NCBI GenBank assembly: GCA_033002965.1
Contig: JAURVB010013199.1
Location: 154,501-218,500 of the forward strand
Direction of reading: 5' to 3'
DNA length: 64,000 nucleotides
Source of the DNA: Piper betle
Taxonomy: Eukaryota > Streptophyta > Magnoliopsida > Piperales > Piperaceae
Position 1 is the first letter of the stretch. Every line of letters starts with the position of its first letter. Below the pieces are notes generated by a model that worked only from the letters and a program-made list of their open reading frames with translations, had not been told where the DNA came from and searched no databases. Positions 48,659 through 60,284 of this stretch are shown here, piece by piece. Both the position numbers and the translations under genes were made by a program.

Positions 48659-49430
48659 CAGTGATGTGTAAATCGGCCGATTCCACTCAGAATTGGCGGC
48701 AATCCGATTTAAAAAACCCCTCTAAATCGGCTAGGCTTGAATCGGCAAATTCAAGCCGATTTTGGCCGGCGGTAGGGAGGTGAGGAGGGCAGCGATGGGC
48801 GACCGGAGGACGGGGCTAGGTGGCAACGGTGGTGGGGGATAGGGCGGTGAGGGAGGCGAGTGGGTGACAGGGGACTGGGTGAGGGTGGCAATGGGGCGGG
48901 GGGCGAGGGGGGACGACGAGGTGACAGGGCTGCGAGGCGGGAGGTGACCTGGGGGCAACGGGGTGGTGGGGCGGGGGCGGGGGGGGGGGGGAGGAGGGGG
49001 TTGTTGACATGGCGACAGGAAGGCGAGGGCGGTGATGGGACGGCTAGGTGGGGTAGCGGCGATCGGGGGAGGGTACATAAGCGGTGGCAGGTGGAGATGG
49101 GGGATAAAATATTAGTGGTATTTTCGTAATTAAAACTTGACTCGCCTTCGACTCGAGTAAAAAATAATACCTAATTCTAAATAATTTTTAAAAAATCCAA
49201 AAAAATATGAAAAAAATATCATAAAATATATTACACATTATAACATGAAAATTGCATCTAAATGACATATTTTATACTAATAACCTACTAATTTTGACTA
49301 AGTTGAAATTTTTGTATAGGACCGATTCAGGTCAATTCAACTAGACCGATTCCTGTCCGATTTAGACCGATTCTGATTTTGACTCCCTTGCAAAACGATT
49401 CCAATTTTGATTCCGATTTTTACAACTATG
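48659..49430. mobile_element. hAT-like MITE E5 with module M
   Basis: The ends cagtgatgtgtaaatcgg and (inverted) catagttgtaaaaatcgg match each other and E4. The flanks tatgagac (48651-48658) and tatgagat (49431-49438) are 8-bp duplications with one change. A G-rich block (48760-49110) adjoins module M at 49120 (ttttcgtaattaaaacttga, then cgactcgagtaaa). It is 772 bp long and has no transposase. Confidence 0.8.
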
Positions 49431-49438
49431 TATGAGAT

Positions 49439-51345
49439 ATTTGGCCTTCTATTAAGGCTAGGCATAGTTCGGTATCAAATTGATTGAACCAAACAGCCGA
49501 AGAGTGCCCGATTTCAAAATTGAATCGAAAGCAACCAAAATATTCAGTTTGGTTATGTTTGATAACCAAATAATCAAAATTGAATACTAATTTATAAAAA
49601 TAGATTTATTTATTTATTTAATCAAGATTATGTCATTATTTAAGTAAATAAATCATTTAATGAGTAATTTAAATATATATCATATTGAAAAATAGAAATT
49701 TAATATAAAGCTATTTTTATTTTATGATACTTAATATAAAATATAAAATTTTTAAAGAGTGCCCGGCGTGGGTATCAGTTAGTCGGACAACGGACAAGGC
49801 ATTGTCTATGTTCACCCACTTAACCTTGGGCAAAAGTCGATGGTCTACGTTCAAAATTCTTCTGTCAAGTTGATCACGATCAAAATTCAATTAATATAAG
49901 AAATTATTTTAATCTCATATTTATTTTATTATCTAATTTTTTATTATAAATATTATTTTTCTCACAAATAACTAATATCTCATTTATATAATCGTTTTCT
50001 CTTTTATTTTTCTTAGTTTTTCCCATGTCAATTAGCATAAAAATTAAAATTACTTTTTTAAAAAATATTTAAATAAAGAAATATTATATTATAATGAGAA
50101 AATTCAAAAATAAGATTGATGTGAAATTTATGGCAGATGTGTGTCAAAAATGCTATATATTGGAATTAAAAGTTTATTAATTATTCATTTTATTAGAAGC
50201 CTAAATAGGAAATTATAAAGAGTAAATAAGTTGATTATGAAATGTTCATCAAATGAACCAACACGAACTGATTTGGAGAATTATTTGAATGAACCAATAT
50301 TCCTTTTGTGGATGAAGTAGATAGGCAATTTGATATATTATCATGGTAGAAATTAAACATAGTAAAATATCTTGTCTGAAAAAAATGTTCAAAATGTTTT
50401 AGTTATTTCTATGTCAACCATCTCCTTCGAATCGATATTTAGTATTAAAGAACAGACAATTAGCGTAACTAGGAATATTTTTAAGTCCAAAAACACATAG
50501 AAGCTTTAATATGTGCTCAAAATTAATTGATGAGTGAATATGAAGGTAATTCATATTTTATATCCATACACTTTTTATATTTGATATATTTGTTAACATA
50601 TGTTCTTCTCTTGCTAATATATTTTTTACTTGTAGAGAAATAAATAAGTTCATCATTAAATTTATTTAGAACAATGAATATTAAATAATGAGAATATATT
50701 GATGACTGTGTCTATAATGAATATGTAAAAATGTTATATTTAGTTTCTATTTTTTAATTTTTATAAAATATTTTTACAAGTAATTAATTTTTTGTATATT
50801 TTATTATGTATGTGAGCTATATTGAACAAAGAATCAATTATTAAAATATTTTGTCATTAAAGTATATGTAATATTCGATTACATTTTTATGTCAAATATT
50901 ACGTTAAAATTTTCATACATTGATTATTTTTTGTATGACTTAGAAATATATACGAGCTAAATTTTAAAAAGTTAGTAAACTATTATACTAATTAAGGGTA
51001 TTCTCATTATTTAGTAAGTGATTTGATATGATTGTTGATGCGAATGTAGTGCTCTAAATTCAATAATATGAGGATGAACTTTACTTTTTTTTAAAATGTA
51101 AGTTATTTTGGATATTAAATATTAATTTTATATATAAACTTAATTAATTTTAATATAAATCATAATTTAAAATTTTTATAAAATTTAATATTAGCCTTAT
51201 AAATATTAAAGATATTATATTATTGATATAAAATATTCGATATTTGGTCGGTCCTCTAGTAAAACAAAAAAATATTTATATTTAATTTATGTTTATTCAA
51301 TCGAATTCGATTGTTAAATTTAGTTGGACAACGTCTCGGACATGC
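49439..51345 (+). mobile_element. hAT relic 2, deletion derivative of the hAT 1 family
   Basis: About 49762-51345 contains sequence homologous to hAT 1 in the opposite orientation. Marks are the hATC-encoding stretch at 50310-50540 (ttgatatattatcatggtag, then aaacatagtaaaatatctt), the following non-coding part and a decayed right end with ggacatgccc. The transposase part is full of stops. 49440-49760 carries a second hAT-like end (ggctaggcatagttcggta). The right edge lies only tens of bases from the LPEAT1 promoter. Confidence 0.7.
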
Positions 51346-51407
51346 CCTGGACTTTTAGACCGAGAAATAATTCCCAGGGACGCGCCGAGCGCTTCCGTCA
51401 CCATGGG

Positions 51408-51420
51408 GCTTTTATAAAGG
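51408..51420 (+). promoter_or_regulatory. TATA-like box of LPEAT1
   Basis: The run gcttttataaagg lies about 150 bp upstream of the chosen LPEAT1 start codon, a usual distance for a plant core promoter with a short leader. Decayed hAT sequence begins just upstream. Confidence 0.5.
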
Positions 51421-51561
51421 AAAAGACAATCCACTCCCGCAAAAGAGGCCAATTTTCAGTAGTTGATCGAATTAGGGCCAAGCCCCCGCAGACCATCGGA
51501 CCAAAGCAAATGCCATAACCGATCTCCGGCGCCGATCTCCTCCCATTGGGAATTGGCATCC

Positions 51562-52360
51562 ATGGAATTGGAGCTCAAAGAGATGGACGCCGACGCCGAC
51601 GGCAAGGCGGCGGATGTGAAGGGCGAGTCGGAGAGGGAGCATCGCCCGCTTCTCAACTACGCGTCCATGATCTCCTCCTCCTTCATGAACGGCGAGGCGG
51701 AGGCACGTTCATCGTCGTTGCCCGACCCCGACCCTGGCCCCGGCCCCGGCCCCGGCCCCGACCACGACCCCGGCCCCGACCTGGAGAAGAAGTACGCGGC
51801 TTTCGTCCGATGCGACTCCTATGGCGCCATGGGCCGCGGCGACGTATCTCTCAAGGAGAAGCTACTCCTAGCCCTGGCGCTCCTCACCCTCGTTCCCCTC
51901 CGCATCCTCCTTGGCCTTGCCATTGTGTGCTCCTACTACCTCATCTGCCGCTCCCTCACCCTCTTCTCCATCCCTAACAATATACCCCTCGACCGGGACC
52001 GTGGGACGGAGGAGCAGCAGCAGGAAGACTACGCCCACATCCTCGGCTGGCGCCGCTCCCTCATCGTCATGTCCGGTCGTTTTTTCTCCCGCTCACTCCT
52101 TTTCGTTTTCGGCTTCTACTCCATTTCCCACCGTTACCACTTCCAGGGGCGTGCCCGCCCTGTTTCCCACAAGCACATTGGCGAGGTAGGTTCGGTTCCT
52201 TTCTTTGATCCACCCTCGTCATTCATTCATCTATAGTTGCGATACTACTGTACACTTCTTCTCTAGAATCTATCTATCTATCTATCCATCCGCAGACAGG
52301 ATTTTTTAATGAGCCGCCTTAAAATGAGCCCCATTCCTCTGTAAATTTTTTTTGCCACCT

Positions 52361-52424
<64 letters not shown>

Positions 52425-55400
52425 GTATGTATATAAACAATTTGGTACACACGTCTCCAATTATTCCTCCTAAAACAATTAATATAAAGAAAAATTTAAA
52501 AAAACTTTTCTTTAAAAGAAGAAAACCCCCTATGGTTAAAAAAGAAATTAAAGATAAAGGTAAGAAAATAATTAATAAAAAACCTAAACAAAATAAACCT
52601 CAAAATAGTAAAACTAGACCTATTGTATGCTAGGATTGTGGTCAATATGGACATACTAGGAATCAATGTAAATTAAGAAAGAAAATTAAGGAACTTAATA
52701 TTTTCAAAGAAGAAAAAGAAAGTTTATATTCTTTGTTAGAAGAATTAAGTGATAAATCAGAATATAAAGCTTTAGAAATAGATGAATCAGATTACTCGAC
52801 TATAGAAAGTGATACAACTTCATCAGAATGTGAATGTAATGATATTTATGATACTTGTAATGCTTTAAATAATTTAAGTATTAATATGATTAATGCTCAA
52901 GAATCTCTATCATTAGATTTAATAGATAATATACAAGATAAAGAGCAAAAAAAACAATTAATAGAAAAGGTTATAGCTTCTACAAGAGAAAATAAATTAA
53001 AACCTAAAATGGAAGCTATAGTTTATCCTTCTTATACTATGAGAGAAGTCTTTGATAGAATGAAAAAGGAAAAACCGGTTACATTACAAGATTTACAACA
53101 TGAAATCAATACATTAAAAGTAGAAGTTGTACAGCTAAGAAAAAGAATAGAAATACTTGAATTAATAGATAAAAATAAAATTGAAGAATCTGATAAAGAA
53201 GAAGAAGATTTAAAATCTTTGAAGATTCCGAATTCCAAAGAGGAGAAACCTCAAAATCAAAAGAATCTCAAGATTATTTAAATTTTATAGAACAAACTAT
53301 TTCCAGAAGATATATTTTAAAAATAAAAATAATTCTTGACAAAAAATTTACATTAGATACATTAGCTTTTGTTGATACCAGAGCTGATAGAAATATAATC
53401 CGTGGAGAATTAATTCCTATCAGATTTTATAAGAATACTAAACAAGCTTTATCTACGGCTAATGATCAAAAACTAAAGATACAATACAAATTACCTCATG
53501 CAGTAGTTTATATAAATAAAACATGTTTATATTTAACATTTATCTTAGTAAAAGATGCAGGAACAGAAGTATGCATTGAAAAACTGTTGATCGTAATGTT
53601 TGTCAATATCTCACTTAATTTAATTTCTCCTGCTTGTTTTGCAGTATGAATCCGGTTATTTATCTGAAGATGCTGTGAGGCCTGGTGCTATAATCTCCAA
53701 CCACGTTTCATATTTGGATATTTTGTATCACATGTCCGCTTCCTTTCCTAGCTTTGTCTCAAAGGTTGTTTGAACTTTAATAATTAAGCGTCCCATAAGA
53801 AAGATGCTGCCCTGTTTCTTTCTTTACTTACTGCATTCATCATAAATACTCTCTCACATGTCATACTGATGCTCTTTTTTTCTCTCTAATTTTTGAAGAG
53901 ATCAGTGGCCAAGCTTCCGCTAATGGGTCTTATAAGGTTTGTTCAGCACCTTGGTTTCTGAGTTTAGCAGCACCAGCCTTTCTGGTGAGCTGTATTGTTC
54001 ATTCTATCTATTTCCTAAAGCTATTAGATTTGTTTGACCATCCTTCAATTCAGAACGTTTTAACTTTACTTATTGGTGTTTTCCCTTTTTTGCTGTTTAC
54101 TTTATTGCAGTGGAAATGGATAATTTCTATTTCAAAATCTTTTTATTTTTCTTGGTTCGTATGCAGCAAGTGCCTTGGTTGCGTTTTTGTCCAGAGGGAG
54201 TCAAGAACATCTGATTTCAAGGGTGTCTCAGGTGTGTTCTTGTTTCATGATAAATTTTGTTTTTCTTTCTGAATTGCATAGATTTAAGCAACTATTTATA
54301 GGATTTCTTATACTCTGGAGCTATGCCAGAAAAACAATCCATTTTGATGGAGTCGATATAATTAATTAATTAATTTGATTATTTACCCTCTGACCTGATG
54401 AATCTGATCTTCCTGGAAAATTTAGCAGATCATTATTACTTGTCTCGTTTTTCTTTTATTTACTAGGCATTTGAATTAAGGTGTTTCTTCTTATTGAGAA
54501 TTCACCACTTTCAGGGATATCTTGTTGAGCTAAAGAGAAGAAAATGACTAATCATAAAACCAAAAAAATTTATCCAAAATGCTTTCTTTTGGATTCACTG
54601 ATGAATAAGGAATTATTAAATGCAAAAAAATTAACCTGAAATGAGTCTTGATTAATATTATTTTACTAATTGTTTTGAGGTTACTTGCTCTTGGCGAATA
54701 AACATTATTCTGTATCTGCTCATTTCTGATATTGTAAAAATGATTTGTTATCTGCAGGTGTTGTGACTGAAAGAGTTCAAGCAGCTCATGAAGATAATCA
54801 TGCTCCAATGATGATGCTTTTCCCAGGTATATTAAACTTTGCTTCTCTAAGTTAGATTCGAACGTGTGTAAGTGTGAGAAAAAATCCAGTTTATTTCTTG
54901 TGGGAGATCTATATTCACTTACATCAATCATGATCAAGTTTTATATTACTAGGTTTCCAATATTTTGTTGGTTTCTTCTAGTATTGGACGTTGTTCTGTT
55001 TATGGAGGTTTTATTACATCAAAATTTCTGCTTGTGTGCTGTTTTTTATTGGTTGGCTGAACAGAGGGTACCACAACAAATGGAGCTTTTCTTCTTCCTT
55101 TCAAGACAGGTGCATTTTTATCTAAAGCACCTGTGCTTCCAGTGATCCTTAGATATCCATATGAGAGATTTAGCCCTGCATGGGACAGCATATCAGGGGT
55201 GAGATGTCGTTTGAGCTTTTAGTGTTTTTGATGAATGAGACCTCAATGTAGAATTTCTCTTGTTGATCTTTTTGAACTAGGTAAAATTTGCAAAATTGAA
55301 TCCTTCATTTCTTTGTACTTTTTTCTGCATCAAGAGATACTACCATAATTTCTCAATTATAAGTTTATAGAATGAAACTATAACGGATGGGGACGAAAAC

Positions 55401-58400
55401 AGGATTTGAAGAGAGAATAGAACTAGATAGAAATAAGGATAACAAAAAGGTTGGAAGGAGGAGAAACCCAACAAATTGGGCGGCTGACAATTCACGAAGA
55501 ATTTTGGGAGGTTAGGAGATAAAACTTGGAATCCACCAAAGCTTCATATTTTCATTCATCAAAATCTAACGTTAACAATGATGGAAGGCTAATATATATA
55601 ACCTGACAAAAATACCTAATAAAATGACGAAAATTACAAGAAAAACCCTCTAAACTGTGAAAATTACAAGAAAAACCCTCTAAACTGTGAAAATTACATG
55701 ACACTCCCTAAAAATCATCAAACTAATAAAATAGAAAATCACTTATTAAACTAGCCTTAATATAACTCAAATTTGTCCTACATTAGTTCCTCCCCTTCTT
55801 CGAAAAGACTTGACCTCAAGTTTGGAAAGACAAAGTCCTCAATCAAGGGATGCATCATAAAATAATAAATGAGCACCATCTGAAATGTATAACACAGAAG
55901 TATATTGTCATAATCTAATGCGTCAAGTGTCATTAAAGGGTGTATGTAAGGGTGGCGCTGTATGGTAAATTTGCAACCCATACGCAATTTAGTCATCCAA
56001 TCTGTCCAAAACATACATATCTAGGATTGAAGATCAGGCTTCTGAATCCCAATTTTAGATAAGCCAATCAAATTAGATGGAACATATGGATCTGCATATA
56101 TAAGAGACTGCCATATGACAGATCAATATCTAATTTCCCAAGCAAACGCAATGAAGAGTCATCAACTAATTTATCCTACTTATTCACTGTATACATTGAC
56201 TTAGAATCCACTGAATCAAAAAGAACAATGTCAATAGAATGAGGTGATGATTTTGTAGCCATAGATTTGCAAACTTCTGCAGTATTCATTTCAATGTCAA
56301 TGGTAGCACTCTCACGGGATTCAATTGTAATAGGAACAAGTGGTTGTTTTCACAATTTAGCACGCAAATCTTCACAAGGTTCATGTAAGCTTGTTGATGG
56401 TTTGTGGTCTGGACTTAAATATGTACCAACTTGAGCAGTAGGCTTGGTTGCTTTCTTGTTGAAATCATAAGATACAAATGTCTTCTTTCTTCCATTTTCA
56501 AAGGAAGAATATCTATTGAGATTAGCATTGTAGAAAGCATTCTTTTGATCACACCATGCAAACCCCAAAACAATGTGGCCCTTTAATGGGACAACATTGC
56601 ACCAAACTTCATCTTTATATCCATGTATGTCAATAAAAAACTTGCCACATTGGGTAACCTTAGAAGAAGGTTGACTTTCAGATAAATCTATCCAAAAAGG
56701 CAATGAATGTTCTTCAATAAAAATATTCTTCACTATCAATGGAGAAATGTAATTACAATAAATTCTATCATCAATAATTGTTCTAGCAAGCTTAGGTCCA
56801 TCACAATTGACTGTGCAACATGTTAAAAATTTACTGGTCTTTAAGAAGTAATGTAAATAAATACTTGAACTTCCATGATTTTCATAATCCTCAAGTTCAG
56901 ATGAAAGCATGGTTGAAGGTTGCAAATATTTGAACCATTTATCCAATTATTTTCAATTTTTTCTGCAAATTTTCGGAATTTTTTTAATGATTTTCTGCCA
57001 TCTTCAATTACTTGTGACTGAACCAAACTAAAATCAACTCTGAACCAACACTTATAAAACTCTTAGAACCAAATCAGAACTAAACCTAGAAATCAGAGCT
57101 GAACCCAAATTTTGAACCAAAACCAAACCAGCTTTAATTTGAACCAAATCAGATCTGAACCAAAATAAGTGAACCAGTTGCTATTTTGTTGACCCAAACC
57201 AGGAAAATATTAACTGACGAAATTGATGTTGAATCAAGTCTCAGTTGTAGGTGAACCAGACCAAGAAATATGGTGTGAACGAATTCTAAACGAGCTCAAA
57301 TCTGAAGAAAACAAATCTTCAACAAATGTGCCAACAAATCTGGAGCAAATCTTGTTTCATCTCTTCACGACTCTTCTTGGTAGCCAAGTATGCTCTTCTA
57401 GACATGGATTGCAGAAGAAATCTGCAGCACAAAAATTAGAGAAAACTTGTATGGTTGGGATTTGGAGGATAGCTAGAAGAACTGCGGGGACTAGGAGGGT
57501 TCATGTTTGAGGCTAAAGGCCGACAAAACAGGTAGTGAAGCCTCATGGATAGGCGGCTACAACCTGTTGGAACAAAAATATCTCCTCTTTTCTAGATGAA
57601 GGCGGGTGAATGTGGAATGAGCATGGGTAATTTAGATTTTGATGAAGAATTGGGTGGTGGAAGTGTGTAGCAACATGAGTTTTGATACAAAACCTTTGCT
57701 CTGATTACCAAAATGATGTGGACGAAAACAGGATTTGAAGGGAGAATAGAACTAGATAGAAATTTGGATAAAATAAGAGGGTAGGAAGGAGAAACCCAAC
57801 AAATTGGGAGAGGGAGAGATAGACCGACAATTCAAAAAGAATTTTGGGAAATTAGGAAATAAAACTTGGAATCCACCAAAGCTTTATATTTTCATTCATC
57901 AAAATCTAATGTTAATAATGATGGAAAGCTAATATATATAGCCTAACAAAAATACCTTATACAAATGACGAAAATTACAAAAAAACCCTCTAAAATATGA
58001 ATATTACATAAAACTCCCTAAACATCATCAAACTAATAAAATAGAAAATCACTTATTAAAATATCCTTAATATAACTCAAATTTGTCCTACATCAATAAC
58101 CATTCTGGAAAGTTTTGTTTTATTTGTTATAGCTGCTTGCATGACATGTGGGATCAAGTGCTCGTTATTATTATCATATCAATGGTTTATTTTCTGTGAT
58201 TATCACTTTATAAAGTTATGTGTATCCCTTTTCTTGCTTTTTAGAATTTTAACTTTTTCTTTTCTTCACAACTAGTAGGACTTGGGTTCTAGAGTTAGCT
58301 GTTGTTACTGTTTGAAAGTGAAATTATGGAATCTGTGGTTAAACATGGTTCTTGTGAACTCCATAGCTAATTATCCAATTTTTATTTGCAGGTACGTCAT

Positions 58401-59068
58401 TTAATTTTCCTTCTATGCCAGTTTGTGAACTACATGGAGGTAATTTGTTTGCCTGTGTACTGCCCTTCTGAGCAAGAAAGGGAGAATCCTAAACTTTATG
58501 CTAATAATGTTCGAAAGCTAATGGCCAGTGAGGTAAATTGACCTTTTGTTTTTATTTCTTCTTTTTATGATGTTGCAGCAATATTATTCATGCTTTATGC
58601 TTAAATTTTATTTGTCTGCAAGTTATTAGTCATATGGAGTATGATATCTTAAGTAGGAATGCAGAAACTAGCTTAAACACCTTTTGGATTGTCATTCCTG
58701 TGGGTTGTTACAAGTGATGTTTTGCATCTGTGGCAGGGAAAATTGATCCTTTCTGATATTGGGTTACCTGAGAAGCGTGTCTACCATGCTGCTCTGAACG
58801 GTAATTGCCTCCCTAGTGTTTTACATTCCAAAGCGGAATGAAAATCTTCCTATAAACGTCTTTGTTAATACAAATCACATATAAGTTGTAATTTTCTCAC
58901 GGTGGTTTATTGCAAAATGCAATACGCAATTCGTCACTAGAGAAGTTTTTCAGCAAAACTTTCTGCTTCATTTTTTAGAGCACTTAAAAATCAGGTCGAA
59001 GTACCATGTTAAAAACAAGAGTGAACATTTCTTATGTGTTCTCTGCAGGTTTATTTTCCCAAAGCTAA
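51562..59068 (+). CDS. LPEAT1: LPEAT1: lysophosphatidylethanolamine acyltransferase (PlsC family), nine exons
   Basis: An ER-membrane enzyme that transfers an acyl group from acyl-CoA to lysophosphatidylethanolamine, in glycerophospholipid remodelling. Exons: 51562-52185, 53645-53764, 53899-53936, 54167-54231, 54758-54826, 55065-55198, 58392-58532, 58737-58800, 59049-59068. All have GT-AG borders and matching phases, giving 424 residues, close to the family's roughly 400. The N-terminal 95 residues are acidic with a Pro-Gly-Asp repeat (about 54-73). Hydrophobic segments lie at about 101-129 and 174-187. The acyltransferase signature NHVSYLD (His228, Asp233) is in exon 2, LGCVFVQRES in exon 4 and FPEGT (304-308) across exons 5-6. 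I chose the ATG at 51562 (MELELKEMDA), not the upstream in-frame ATG at 51463, because the residues before it resemble leader sequence. All exons look intact despite large insertions in introns 1 and 6. Confidence 0.93.
52372..52421. repeat. (TA)n microsatellite, about 25 units, in LPEAT1 intron 1
   Basis: Follows a short (tacata) run. It directly borders the pararetrovirus-like fragment. Confidence 0.95.
52440..53600 (+). pseudogene. endogenous pararetrovirus-like (Caulimoviridae) fragment in LPEAT1 intron 1
   Basis: AT-rich coding-like DNA, unlike its host gene, between the (TA)n run and exon 2. In order it shows a Lys-rich segment (to 52630), a zinc-knuckle pattern (DCGQYGHTRNQC, interrupted by an in-frame TAG just before it), an acidic then coiled-coil segment (52733-53281, 182 codons, with LQDLQHEINTLKVEVVQLRK), and a retropepsin-like segment from about 53283 (TLAFVDTRADRNIIRGELIP). 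The order coat-protein zinc knuckle, coiled coil, protease matches caulimovirid polyproteins, nearest in style to florendo/tungro-like integrated forms. The protease site has Arg in the third position of its D-T-G triad. Movement protein and reverse transcriptase are absent. It cannot be functional. Confidence 0.72.
55385..58095 (-). mobile_element. LTR retrotransposon in LPEAT1 intron 6, pol-deleted
   Basis: LTRs at 55385-55785 and 57714-58095 are near copies. Perfect 5-bp target duplications ataac flank the element (55380-55384 and 58096-58100). Read on the minus strand it has LTR ends tgatgt...acatca, a primer-binding site of initiator-Met type (minus ttggtaatcagagc, 57698-57711) and a polypurine tract gaagaaggggaggaac before the 3' LTR (minus, 55786-55801). 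The interior is only 1.9 kb, with a gypsy protease fragment and no reverse transcriptase. It is inserted antisense to LPEAT1. Confidence 0.93.
56350..56946 (-). pseudogene. gypsy-type protease region of the intron 6 retrotransposon
   Basis: The 198-codon frame has KDEVWCNVVPLKGHIVLGFA followed by WCDQKNAFYNANLNRYSSFE and GRKKTFV. That is the end of the retropepsin domain in Ty3/gypsy polyproteins, where a W-C-[DN]-V-[VI]-P-[ML] strand is followed by an ILGRPW-type strand. The catalytic Asp-containing start of the domain is not seen, and no polymerase follows. Confidence 0.65.
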
Positions 59069-59705
59069 TACGGTGATCTGTTGATTCATTTTATATGACC
59101 TGATGGCTATTTAGAAATGTTCATCAAGAACAAGCATTTTGCCTACATTTAAGCCTGGAAAACATAGGCAAGTCTAGGCTATCCGAATAATACACTGTTC
59201 GCGCTTCCTCCAGTTTTGTGGATGTCCATGCGGGGGGTATGTTGCATCATGTAGCTTGTCAGTTAAACGGTTACCATGCCGGTTGCCTTTGAAAAACAGG
59301 TAGATGTATCGTATTTGTTTCTTAAATGTAAATAAATGAGTCTATTCCATAAAATGAAAGTAAGTTGAGTGTATATTCTCAAGCTTCTGTGAGAACAGTA
59401 GGCCTGGGAAACCAAATCTGTCATTTTTATTTTTGAGAAACGAATATGTAGAGGGCTAGCAAATTGGGCATAAAGCTGGCCATAGTTGAATAGGTCAATG
59501 TTGTTTCATCCTTTTTTCTTAAATGATTTAAAACAGAAGTTATGAAGGGATTATTCATTCGGTGTAAAGAGTCTTACCTGTATTTTTACTTATTGTTCTT
59601 TAGATGTTCATATCATAGCAAAAGTTCTTTTAAAAGGTGGAGCAGCTTTCTTTCTTTCTTTTGTCTATTTGATGTTTAAAAATCTACAAGATAATATGTA
59701 GTGAT

Positions 59706-60276
59706 TAGGGTGTTAATCGAGTGAGCGAGTCGAGTTTAACATGTGTTCGAACTCGGTTCGAATAGTTTAAAACTCGTTTGAACTTAATTCGAGATCGAAC
59801 GAGTTTTGAATATACATAATCGAGTTTAACTCTAATATCTTTTATGTATTCGAGTTCAACGCAAGTTTGAAATAGGCTCGATTAAAAGTCAAAAGTACTT
59901 CACTTAAAGAAAATATATGGATTGAACCCACAACCTTGAGGTCATTAATTTGAATATTTATCATCTTAACTATCTCATTTTTTGTTATTATATTGTATAT
60001 ATATATATATAAATAAATAAATAAATATAATATAATATAATATAAAAATTATATTATTATATTATTTTATCGAGTCGAGTACGAATTGAGCTACGAGCTG
60101 AGTTTGAGTCGAGTTCAAATTATAACTGATTCGAGTTGAGTCGAATATAACCTTGTTCAAGCTCGGCTTGTAAGATTCGAGTTTGAGCTCGGACATTTAA
60201 ATGTCGAGTTTTGAGTCGAGTAAGCCGAACCGAATGTTAAATACTCACAAACTGACTCGTTTAATTAACAACCATA
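59706..60276. mobile_element. hAT-like MITE with tRNA-like B-box segment
   Basis: The ends tagggtgttaatcgag and (inverted) tatggttgttaattaa are similar. The 8-bp flanks gtagtgat (59698-59705) and atggtgat (60277-60284) match at six positions. The interior is built of gagtcgag/gttcgaac repeats and contains ggattgaacccac (59919-59931), which read on the minus strand is close to the tRNA B box, next to a sequence resembling the 3' half of a tRNA. No transposase. Confidence 0.65.
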
Positions 60277-60284
60277 ATGGTGAT

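Noticed and set aside
52352..52440. Tyr-Ile repeat protein start
   Set aside because: Translation of the (TA)n microsatellite that happens to join the pararetrovirus-like frame.
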